This document shows positions 5,466-10,725 of a stretch of DNA of 10,725 bases, piece after piece. Made by a program: the position numbers and the translations under genes. The notes below the pieces were generated by a model that was not told the DNA's origin, ran no database searches, and was given only the letters and a program-made list of their open reading frames with translations. This stretch comes from Oscillospiraceae bacterium (GTDB lineage: Bacteria; Bacillota; Clostridia; Oscillospirales; Oscillospiraceae). The stretch lies in assembly GCA_016296565.1 (NCBI GenBank), contig JAEDJB010000062.1, forward strand, positions 1 to 10,725, written 5' to 3'. Each line of letters begins with the position of its first letter. Position 1 is the first letter of the stretch.

Positions 5466-6383
5466 ATGCTTACCACCGAGACACTACAGAAAGAAATCCT
5501 GCGCCTGAAGAAGGAGCGGGACGTATGTATCCTGGCCCACGCCTACCAGACCCAGGACATTCTGGAGGTGGCCGACTACACCGGCGACTCCTTCGGCCTG
5601 AGCCAGCAGGCCGCCAAGGCCACCCAGAAAACCGTCCTCATGTGCGGGGTGCGGTTCATGGCGGAGACTGTGAAGATTCTCTCCCCGGACAAGACCGTCA
5701 TCCTCTCCCACCCGGACGCCGGCTGCCCCATGGCCGAGCAGCTGGACCTGGACTTCCTGGGGGCATTGAAGGAGCAGTACCCCGACAGCGCCGTGGTGGC
5801 CTACATCAACACCACCGCTTCCCTGAAAACCCAGTGTGACGTGTGCGTCACCTCCTCCTCCGCCCTGCGGATCATCCGGGCCATGCCCCAGAAGGACATT
5901 CTCTTCGTCCCCGACTGCAACCTGGGCCAGTGGGTGGCCGACCAGGTGCCGGAGAAGACCTTCCACTTCTTCCACGGGGGCTGCCCCGTCCACATCCGCC
6001 TGTCTGCCCAGGACGTGGCCGCCGCCCGGGCCGCCCATCCCGGCGCTCAGCTGCTGGTCCACCCGGAGTGCCGGTCAGAGGTCACCAGCCTGGCCGACTA
6101 TGTGGGCAGCACCACCGGCATCATGGCTCACGCCAAGGAGAGCGACGCCAAGTCCTTCATCATCGGCACAGAAAACAGCATCCTCCAGCATCTGCAGTTT
6201 GAATGTCCCGAGAAGGCGTTCTACCCCCTGTCCAAGGCCTGCATCTGCCAGAACATGCGGCTGACCACCCTGATGGATGTCTACCGCTGCCTTCTGGGCC
6301 AGGGGGGCGAGGAGATCTCCCTGGACGAGGAGACCCGCCTGGGCGCCAAGCGGTGCATCGACGCCATGCTGGCTTTTGGATGA
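5466..6383 (+). CDS. nadA: Quinolinate synthase A (4Fe-4S)
   Basis: NadA condenses iminoaspartate from NadB with dihydroxyacetone phosphate to give quinolinate. The 305-residue length matches the short NadA class of Thermotoga and Pyrococcus. The three cluster cysteines expected in this family are C87 in DAGCPMA, C173 in HGGCPVH and C261 in CICQNM. Other visible motifs are LAHAYQTQDILEVADYTGDS (24-42), CGVRFMAETVKIL (60-72), PDCNLGQWVA (149-158), VHPECRSEV (198-206), ADYVGSTTGI (210-219) and IGTEN (233-237). ATG 5466 was chosen for the GGGAGG at 5453-5458; a TTG at 5451 in frame overlaps that site and is unlikely. The gene is transcribed away from nadB under its own promoter and is followed by a terminator, so it appears to be a single-gene unit. 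Confidence 0.97.
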   Translation: MLTTETLQKEILRLKKERDVCILAHAYQTQDILEVADYTGDSFGLSQQAAKATQKTVLMCGVRFMAETVKILSPDKTVILSHPDAGCPMAEQLDLDFLGALKEQYPDSAVVAYINTTASLKTQCDVCVTSSSALRIIRAMPQKDILFVPDCNLGQWVADQVPEKTFHFFHGGCPVHIRLSAQDVAAARAAHPGAQLLVHPECRSEVTSLADYVGSTTGIMAHAKESDAKSFIIGTENSILQHLQFECPEKAFYPLSKACICQNMRLTTLMDVYRCLLGQGGEEISLDEETRLGAKRCIDAMLAFG

Positions 6384-6406
6384 TACTGCCACCGACAGCA
6401 GCACAC

Positions 6407-6439
6407 AAAAACGGACGGCTTCTCAGCCGTCCGTTTTTT
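6407..6439. terminator. Bidirectional terminator between nadA and the SLH protein gene
   Basis: ACGGACGGCT (6411-6420) and AGCCGTCCGT (6425-6434) form a 10-bp perfect stem around TCTC, preceded by A5 and followed by T6. The stem can extend through the A/T flanks. It lies between two convergent genes and suits termination in both directions. Confidence 0.92.
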
Positions 6440-6441
6440 CG

Positions 6442-7425
6442 TTACCAGGTGCTCTCCCGGAATTCCAGCACCTCCATGGCGGACAGAAGCAGCTCCGCCG
6501 CCTGGGCCCGGGTGAGGGGCTGGCTCAGGTTCTGGCCGTCCCCGGTCTGGTCCAGCATCCCCACTGCCGTCAGGTTCACCACCGACTGGTAGGCCCAGGC
6601 GGGGGCGGCGTCCTGGGACAAGGCCCCGGTGTCCGCCACGTCAGAGATGCCCAGCAGCCGGTTGAGCATCACCGCAGCTTCCGTTCCGGTGATGCCCCGG
6701 TCCGGCGCAAAGCAGGCCCGCTCTCCCGCCGCCCCGGTGCCCTGGACCATGCCGGAGCGCAGAGCCGAGGCCACATAGGGCTTGGCCCAGGCGGAAATCC
6801 TGTCGTCGTCAGCAAAGCCCGTGAGCTGTGCCTGAGGCAGGGTGTCCATCTCCACCAGGTCCATGGCCATGGCCAGGAATTCCTCCCGGCTCACCTGGGC
6901 GTCCGGGCGGAAGAACCAGGTTTCCCCCAGCTTCTCCCCCACGAAAATCTCCTGTTCCGCCAGGGCAATGGCGGCCTTCTGTGCCGGGTGGCCCTCCAGG
7001 TCAGCATAGGTCACTTCAGTCTTGGCCTTGCTGATCTTGACGCTCACCACCGCCGGCTGGGAGACGTTCCCCTGGCCGTCCTCAGCCACATAGGTGAAGG
7101 AATCCTTGCCGGTCTTGTTCTCATAGGGAGTGTAGGTGAACCGGGCGCTTCCCTCTTCCGCAAAGGTGACGGAACCCCGGGCAGGGTTCTTGGTCACCCG
7201 GAAGGTCAGGGGGTCCCCATCCGGGTCCACAGCGGAAAATGTCCCGCTGACCGCCACATTTTTATAAGTGGTCAGGCTCAGGTTTTCGGCAATGGGCAGG
7301 GTGCTGTCCCCTGTGGCCAGATCGTCGTGATCAAAAAGGGCGTAAGCGGGCAGAATCAGAAGGGAAAACAGAGCGGCGAGCACCAGCAGGAACCCGCCGC
7401 GCCGGGCAAATCGCGGCTGTACCAT
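6442..7425 (-). CDS. Secreted cell-surface protein with cadherin/Ig-like domain and S-layer homology repeats
   Basis: The 327-residue protein starts at ATG 7425, with AGGAGG seven bases upstream (7433-7438). A signal peptide is clear: RRG, then a hydrophobic core (11-26) and a likely cleavage after AYA (residue 29). Residues about 45-132 form a bacterial cadherin-like/tandem-95 type beta domain with VDPDGDPLTFRV (66-77), GSVTF and the ending DSFTYVAEDGQGN (108-120). Residues about 139-192, 203-259 and 273-320 look like three S-layer homology repeats, for example RPDAQVSREEFLAMAMDLV, FAPDRGITGTEAAVMLNRLL and QPLTRAQAAELLLSAMEVL. SLH repeats bind pyruvylated secondary wall polymers, so a cell-wall location is expected. 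No catalytic motif is visible and the precise role is unknown. It follows rodA after 54 bases on the same strand and is probably co-transcribed, suggesting a wall-related job. Confidence 0.85.
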   Translation of the reverse strand: MVQPRFARRGGFLLVLAALFSLLILPAYALFDHDDLATGDSTLPIAENLSLTTYKNVAVSGTFSAVDPDGDPLTFRVTKNPARGSVTFAEEGSARFTYTPYENKTGKDSFTYVAEDGQGNVSQPAVVSVKISKAKTEVTYADLEGHPAQKAAIALAEQEIFVGEKLGETWFFRPDAQVSREEFLAMAMDLVEMDTLPQAQLTGFADDDRISAWAKPYVASALRSGMVQGTGAAGERACFAPDRGITGTEAAVMLNRLLGISDVADTGALSQDAAPAWAYQSVVNLTAVGMLDQTGDGQNLSQPLTRAQAAELLLSAMEVLEFRESTW

Positions 7426-7479
7426 GGAAATACCTCCTCGTTGGATAAAGTATTGCTAGTTTCCCCCAACTGTTCCGCC

Positions 7480-8616
7480 TTATACCCACGGCCCATTTCC
7501 GTTTCCTGCCAATGGGTCCCGGGCCAGGGACATGAGCATCCCTACCGCCCCGAACAGAGCCAGAAGGGAGGAGCCGCCATAGCTGAAAAAGGGCAGGGTC
7601 ACCCCCACCACCGGGGCGGCATACAGGCACATGGCCACGTTCATCCCCGTCTGGGCCCCCAGCATCCCCGCCACCCCCATGGCGGTGCCGGCCAGCAGAG
7701 GCTCTGCCCGCCGGGCCAAAAGGATGCACCGGAACACAATGGCCCCCAGCAGCAGGAGGATCACCAGGCAGCCCACCAGTCCCAGCTCCTCCCCGGCGGC
7801 GGCGAAAATGAAATCCGTGTGCCGGGCGGGCAGGGCCGAGGGGGACAGGCTCTGAGTCTGGGTCCCCTGGAGATACCCCTGGCCGGTGACCTGGCCGGAG
7901 CCGATGGCCAGCAGGCTCCGCCCCTGCTGAAAGCCCTTGCCCCAGGGGTCCAGGTCGTGGTCCAGCACCACCAGAAACCGCAGGCGCACATACTCCGGCA
8001 GCCGGGGCCACAGCAGAACGATCCCGGCGGCTCCGGCAGCCACCTCTCCCAGCAGCCACAGGGGGTGGACCCCCGCCGACCAGAGCATCACCAGGTAAAT
8101 GGCCAGGTACACCGCCGCCATGCCGATGTCCCCCGAAACCCCGTAGAGCAGGCCGCACAGGGCCAGCACATGAACCCCCAGCTGGAGGATGGACCAGGGC
8201 CGGTTCAGCCCCCGCCGGGACAGATGCCGCAGCTGAAGGGCCAGCAGGAGCACAAAGGAGACCTTCACCACCTCCGCCGGCTGGAAGTTGAAGCTCCCTC
8301 CCGGCAGGGAGATCCAGCTTTTGTTGCCGGTGCCGTCGTCATTGCCCAGGGGGATCAACAGAAGCAGCAGAACCACGTTTCCCAGAAGCAGCGCCCACCA
8401 GAGCTTGTCCAGCAGAGCCCGCAGGTCCAGAGAGGAGAGGATCAGGCACAAAACGATACCCAACCCCAAGGCTGCGGCCTGCTTGCCCACCAGGCCGTGC
8501 AGCTCCTCCTGGTACCGGGTGGCCGAGTAGATCAGGGCCAGGCCATAGAGAGCCGCCGTCAGGCAGAGGCCGAAGAGCCACCACTCCCGTTTTTTTCGTC
8601 CCAGAGGGTCCCGCAC
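7480..8616 (-). CDS. rodA: SEDS-family peptidoglycan glycosyltransferase, RodA type
   Basis: This is a polytopic membrane protein (about ten hydrophobic segments, 378 residues) that polymerises lipid II into glycan strands, in RodA with a class B PBP for cell elongation. Visible motifs are NKSWISLPGGSFNFQPAEVVKVS (98-120, including the conserved Trp101), GDIGMA (162-167), QGRSLLAIGSGQVTGQG (231-247), LPARHTDFIFAAAGEELGLVG (262-282, Asp268 corresponds to the essential SEDS aspartate) and MNVAMCLYAAPVVGVTLPFFSYGGSS (325-350). The Q/G-rich loop followed by the HTDFIFA segment favours RodA over FtsW or SpoVE, but the paralogues are close. GTG 8616 was chosen because AAGGGGAG (8631-8624) lies seven bases upstream. 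A TTG at 8640 would add eight residues with a poor site. No PBP gene is adjacent. The SLH protein gene follows. Confidence 0.9.
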   Translation of the reverse strand: MRDPLGRKKREWWLFGLCLTAALYGLALIYSATRYQEELHGLVGKQAAALGLGIVLCLILSSLDLRALLDKLWWALLLGNVVLLLLLIPLGNDDGTGNKSWISLPGGSFNFQPAEVVKVSFVLLLALQLRHLSRRGLNRPWSILQLGVHVLALCGLLYGVSGDIGMAAVYLAIYLVMLWSAGVHPLWLLGEVAAGAAGIVLLWPRLPEYVRLRFLVVLDHDLDPWGKGFQQGRSLLAIGSGQVTGQGYLQGTQTQSLSPSALPARHTDFIFAAAGEELGLVGCLVILLLLGAIVFRCILLARRAEPLLAGTAMGVAGMLGAQTGMNVAMCLYAAPVVGVTLPFFSYGGSSLLALFGAVGMLMSLARDPLAGNGNGPWV

Positions 8617-8711
8617 CCGGCCTCTCCCCTTCCCAACCAAATTTCTTTTCCATCATACCCCAGAAAGGGCGATAAATTTTGTCAGGAAGGGGTGCAACCC
8701 GCGCTGTTTTG

Positions 8712-8720
8712 TGGTAAAAT
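8712..8720 (+). promoter_or_regulatory. Probable extended -10 promoter of tsaE-tsaB
   Basis: TGGTAAAAT carries the TG-N extension in front of TAAAAT (8715-8720). The -35 at the right distance (GTGCAA, 8692-8697) matches the consensus in only three of six positions, which an extended -10 can tolerate. Transcription would start near 8727. A GC hairpin (GGGGCCG 8738-8744 with CGGCCCC 8748-8754, AAG loop) would lie in the leader. Confidence 0.45.
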
Positions 8721-8775
8721 GCTTTCAACATGCCCGTGGGGCCGAAGCGGCCCCGGGGAAGAGAGGAATGCACCC

Positions 8776-9201
8776 ATGGAACACTACTCAAAAAGTCCCC
8801 AGGAAACCGAAGCCCTGGGGCAGGCTCTGGTTCAAAAGCTGGCCCCCGGCGCGGTGGTGGCCTTCTCCGGCGACCTGGGCGCAGGCAAAACCGCCTTTGT
8901 CCGGGGCATGGCCCAGGGCCTTGGGATCACCCAGCGGGTGACCAGCCCCACCTTCACCATCGTCAATGAGTACGAGGGGGGACGGCTTCCCCTGTTCCAC
9001 TTCGATATGTACCGCCTGCACTCGGCGGAGGAGCTCTTCGACATCGGCTGGGAGGACTTTCTCAGCCGGGGCGGGATCTGCGCCGTGGAGTGGAGCGAAA
9101 ACATCCAGGAGGCCCTGGAGCCCGGCACCGTCTATGTGGATATCCGCCGGGGCCAGGGAGAGCAGGAACGGATCATTTCGATAAAGGGGATGGAACCATG
9201 A
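8776..9201 (+). CDS. tsaE: tRNA t6A biosynthesis ATPase TsaE
   Basis: TsaE is the ATPase that cycles the TsaB-TsaD complex making N6-threonylcarbamoyladenosine at position 37 of ANN-decoding tRNAs. The 141-residue length is usual. The Walker A is GDLGAGKT (32-39). It is followed by the family motifs VTSPTFTIVNEYEG (55-68), PLFHFDMYRL (72-81, with the conserved aspartate), DIGWEDFL (89-96) and AVEWSE (103-108). ATG 8776 has GAGAGG at 8761-8766. A nearer ATG at 8768 is in another frame. The frame is open far upstream on this strand, but that part is antisense to rodA and the SLH gene and shows no family similarity. The stop TGA overlaps the tsaB start as ATGA, so the two are translationally coupled. 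Confidence 0.95.
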   Translation: MEHYSKSPQETEALGQALVQKLAPGAVVAFSGDLGAGKTAFVRGMAQGLGITQRVTSPTFTIVNEYEGGRLPLFHFDMYRLHSAEELFDIGWEDFLSRGGICAVEWSENIQEALEPGTVYVDIRRGQGEQERIISIKGMEP

Positions 9202-9914
9202 AAATTTTAGCCCTGGAGTCCTCTGCCGTGGCCGCCTCGGCGGCTCTGTGCGAGGACGAGGCCCTCATTGCCCAGACCTTTCAGAACAGCGGCCTGACCC
9301 ACAGCCAGACCCTGCTGCCCATGGCCCAGCAGCTGCTGAAAAGCTGCGGCCTCACCATGGACCAGGTAGACCTGGTGGCGGTGGCGGCAGGCCCCGGCTC
9401 CTTCACGGGGCTGCGCATCGGCGTGGCCGCCGCCAAGGGCCTGGCCTGGGCTGCCGAAAAGCCCTGCGCCGGGTGCTCCACCCTGGAGTCCATGGCCTGG
9501 AGCCTGGCGGGCTTTGAAGGAGAGGTCTGCGCCGCTATGGACGCCCGGCGGAAGCAGGTCTACAACGCCCGTTTCCGGGTGGACGGCAAGCGGCCCCACC
9601 GGCTGACCCCCGACCGGGCCATCGCCGTAGAGGACCTGGTGGAGGAGCTGAAGGGCACCCAAACCACCCAGCTTGTGGTGGGGGACGGGGCGCAGCTTTG
9701 CTTCAACGCTCTCACCGCCGCCGGCATTCCCGCCCGGCTGGCGCCCCCCAACCTGCGCACCCAGAGCGCCTGGGGTGTGGCCCGGCTGGCACTGGAACAA
9801 GCCCGGGCCGGCCAGCTTCTCACCCCCAATCAGCTGGTCCCCGTCTACCACCGCCTGTCCCAGGCGGAGCGGGAGCGGCTGGAGCGGGAACAAGCCGCCA
9901 AGAGAGAAACCTGA
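9198..9914 (+). CDS. tsaB: tRNA t6A biosynthesis protein TsaB
   Basis: TsaB is an inactive actin-fold (ASKHA) partner that dimerises with TsaD and recruits TsaE for t6A37 synthesis. The 238-residue length is usual. Visible are the N-terminal MKILALESSAVAASAAL, HSQTLLPM (35-42), VDLVAVAAGPGSFTGLRIGVAAAKGLA (57-83, the strongest signature), CAAMDARRKQVYNA (112-125) and the C-terminal VPVYHRLSQAERERLERE. The ATG at 9198 overlaps the tsaE stop by four bases, and AAAGGGGA (9183-9190) serves as its RBS. In many Firmicutes rimI and tsaD follow; here upp follows after 24 bases instead, so tsaD must be elsewhere. Confidence 0.94.
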   Translation: MKILALESSAVAASAALCEDEALIAQTFQNSGLTHSQTLLPMAQQLLKSCGLTMDQVDLVAVAAGPGSFTGLRIGVAAAKGLAWAAEKPCAGCSTLESMAWSLAGFEGEVCAAMDARRKQVYNARFRVDGKRPHRLTPDRAIAVEDLVEELKGTQTTQLVVGDGAQLCFNALTAAGIPARLAPPNLRTQSAWGVARLALEQARAGQLLTPNQLVPVYHRLSQAERERLEREQAAKRET

Positions 9915-9938
9915 AAACACAGAAGGGAGACTATCACG

Positions 9939-10574
9939 ATGGATATGGAAATGGTACATGTATTGGATCACCCCCTGCTGCAGCACAAGCTCTCCATCCT
10001 CCGGGATGAGAACACCGGCGTGAAGGATTTCCGGGAGATCGTCAGCGAAGTGGCTACCCTCATGTGCTATGAGGCCACCCGGGACCTGCCCCTGGAAGAG
10101 GTGGAAATTCAGACCCCTGTGGCAAAAGCCGTGACCAAGCAGATCGCTGGCAAGAAGCTGGCCATCGTCCCCATTCTCCGGGCGGGTCTGGGCATGGTGG
10201 AGGGCATCCTCACCCTGATCCCCTCCGCCAAGGTGGGCCACATCGGTCTGTTCCGGGACCCGGAAACCTTAAAGCCCGTGAAATACTACTGCAAGATGCC
10301 CACGGACATTGCCGAGCGGGACGTCATCATCCTGGACCCCATGCTGGCCACCGGCGGCTCCGCCTCCGCCGCCATCGACTTTGTCAAGGAGTACGGGGTC
10401 AAGCACATTAAGCTTATGAATATCATTGCCGCCCCCGAGGGCATCCGCCGGGTGCAGGAGGACCACCCCGACGTGGAGATCTATGTGGCAGCCGTAGACG
10501 AAAAGCTCAACGACCACTGCTACATCGTCCCCGGCCTGGGAGACGCCGGCGACCGGATCTTCGGCACCAAATAA
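9939..10574 (+). CDS. upp: Uracil phosphoribosyltransferase
   Basis: Upp converts uracil and PRPP to UMP and pyrophosphate in pyrimidine salvage. It has 211 residues, the normal size. Visible are the N-terminal VHVLDHPLLQHKLSILRDENT (6-26), VPILRAGLGMVEG (77-89), the HIGLFRDPETLKPVKYYCKMP stretch (101-121), the PRPP loop ILDPMLATGGSA (131-142) and the uracil-binding GLGDAGDRIFGT (199-210). ATG 9939 has AAGGGAG at 9923-9929. In-frame ATGs at 9945 and 9951 have weaker spacing. It is 24 bases behind tsaB and probably shares its transcript. The only structure after the stop is a weak T6/A6 snapback (10581-10593), not a convincing terminator. Confidence 0.97.
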   Translation: MDMEMVHVLDHPLLQHKLSILRDENTGVKDFREIVSEVATLMCYEATRDLPLEEVEIQTPVAKAVTKQIAGKKLAIVPILRAGLGMVEGILTLIPSAKVGHIGLFRDPETLKPVKYYCKMPTDIAERDVIILDPMLATGGSASAAIDFVKEYGVKHIKLMNIIAAPEGIRRVQEDHPDVEIYVAAVDEKLNDHCYIVPGLGDAGDRIFGTK

Positions 10575-10607
10575 GACAAGTTTTTTCAAAAAACCGCGAA
10601 AAATGGC

Positions 10608-10636
10608 TTGACATTCTCAACCCCTCGTGGTAGTAT
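10608..10636 (+). promoter_or_regulatory. Sigma-A promoter of the tRNA-Leu gene
   Basis: TTGACA (10608-10613) is followed after 17 bases by TAGTAT (10631-10636), preceded by TGG as an extended -10. Transcription would start near 10643, about 32 bases before the tRNA. Confidence 0.8.
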
Positions 10637-10640
10637 ATTT

Positions 10641-10670
10641 CTTGCACTGAGCAAGACCGCTCGGTGCAGG
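10641..10670 (+). repeat. 12-bp hairpin in the pre-tRNA leader
   Basis: CTTGCACTGAGC (10641-10652) pairs with GCTCGGTGCAGG (10659-10670) through ten Watson-Crick and two G-U pairs around an AAGACC loop. It starts at the expected transcription start and ends four bases before the mature 5' end of the tRNA. There is no T tract, so it is not a terminator. Confidence 0.65.
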
Positions 10671-10674
10671 ACAT

Positions 10675-10725
10675 GCGCGAGTGGTGGAATTGGCAGACTC
10701 GCTAGATTCAGGTTCTAGTGTGCAA
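10675..10725 (+). tRNA. tRNA-Leu (anticodon CAG), 3' part beyond the window
   Basis: The acceptor strand is GCGCGAG (10675-10681), followed by the leucine-type D arm GTGGAATTGGCAGAC. The anticodon stem CTAGA/TCTAG closes the loop TTCAGGT, giving anticodon CAG for CTG codons. The sequence stops within the long variable arm region (TGTGCAA). The variable arm, T arm and acceptor complement are not visible. The D stem appears to be GTG/CTC, with a T-T mismatch at the middle pair, which may be a normal variant. Confidence 0.9.

Noticed and set aside
7426..7479. Separate promoter for the SLH gene in the gap behind rodA.
   Set aside because: TTGGGG and TACTTT-like hexamers are present on the minus strand but only 11 bases apart, so no usable promoter is supported.
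6277..9201. A plus-strand frame open for 974 codons ending with tsaE, suggesting a giant protein.
   Set aside because: Only the last 141 codons resemble a family (TsaE). The rest is antisense to the clearly coding SLH and rodA genes and reads as Gly/Gln/His/Pro-rich shadow sequence produced by high third-position GC.
10580..10593. T6/A6 inverted repeat after upp as terminator.
   Set aside because: It has no GC stem, a one-base loop and no clean T tract after a hairpin, so it is too weak to call.

Overview
This is a GC-rich chromosomal window with low-GC-Firmicute-style signals: strong AGGAGG ribosome binding sites, TTGACA/TATAAT promoters, hairpin plus T-tract terminators, a NiaR repressor, an SLH-domain surface protein and a SEDS protein of RodA type. 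I infer a high-GC member of the Clostridia, most likely an Oscillospiraceae/Flavonifractor-like gut bacterium. Species-level assignment is not possible from the sequence alone. Almost all genes are core metabolism or housekeeping. I see no insertion sequence, phage gene, CRISPR array or toxin-antitoxin pair.

Layout. (1) Bases 1-1500 hold the end of an arginine operon: the C-terminal part of argD (acetylornithine aminotransferase, cut by the window edge), then argF (ornithine carbamoyltransferase), closed by a perfect hairpin terminator. (2) Bases 1591-2500 hold a small regulatory unit. An ECF-type promoter (AAC-N16-CGT) precedes an ECF sigma factor whose frame is broken by one base in a G5 tract between regions 2 and 4. 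A short zinc-finger membrane anti-sigma factor overlaps its end, and a terminator follows. (3) Bases 2525-6440 hold the de novo NAD module: nadB-nadC-niaR on the minus strand and nadA divergently on the plus strand. The 170-base nadB/nadA gap contains two face-to-face sigma-A promoters. The -35 of each overlaps a copy of TGTCTTGAC that I infer to be the NiaR operator, and a further 9-bp palindrome brackets the nadA -10 box. (4) Bases 6442-8616 (minus) hold rodA followed by a secreted cadherin-like/SLH protein. (5) Bases 8776-10574 (plus) hold tsaE and tsaB (tRNA t6A modification, ATGA overlap), then upp (uracil salvage). (6) A consensus-like promoter at the right edge drives a tRNA-Leu(CAG) gene that is cut off; its short leader folds into a 12-bp hairpin.

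How the genes work together. NadB oxidises aspartate to iminoaspartate, NadA condenses this with dihydroxyacetone phosphate to quinolinate, and NadC converts quinolinate to nicotinate mononucleotide. NiaR, encoded in the same operon, would close a feedback loop by sensing nicotinate and shutting both divergent promoters. The sigma/anti-sigma pair looks like an autoregulated envelope-stress module that is either decayed, mis-sequenced or read by frameshifting. That point and the operator architecture of the nad region are the most interesting observations. I did not find a convincing wholly new system.
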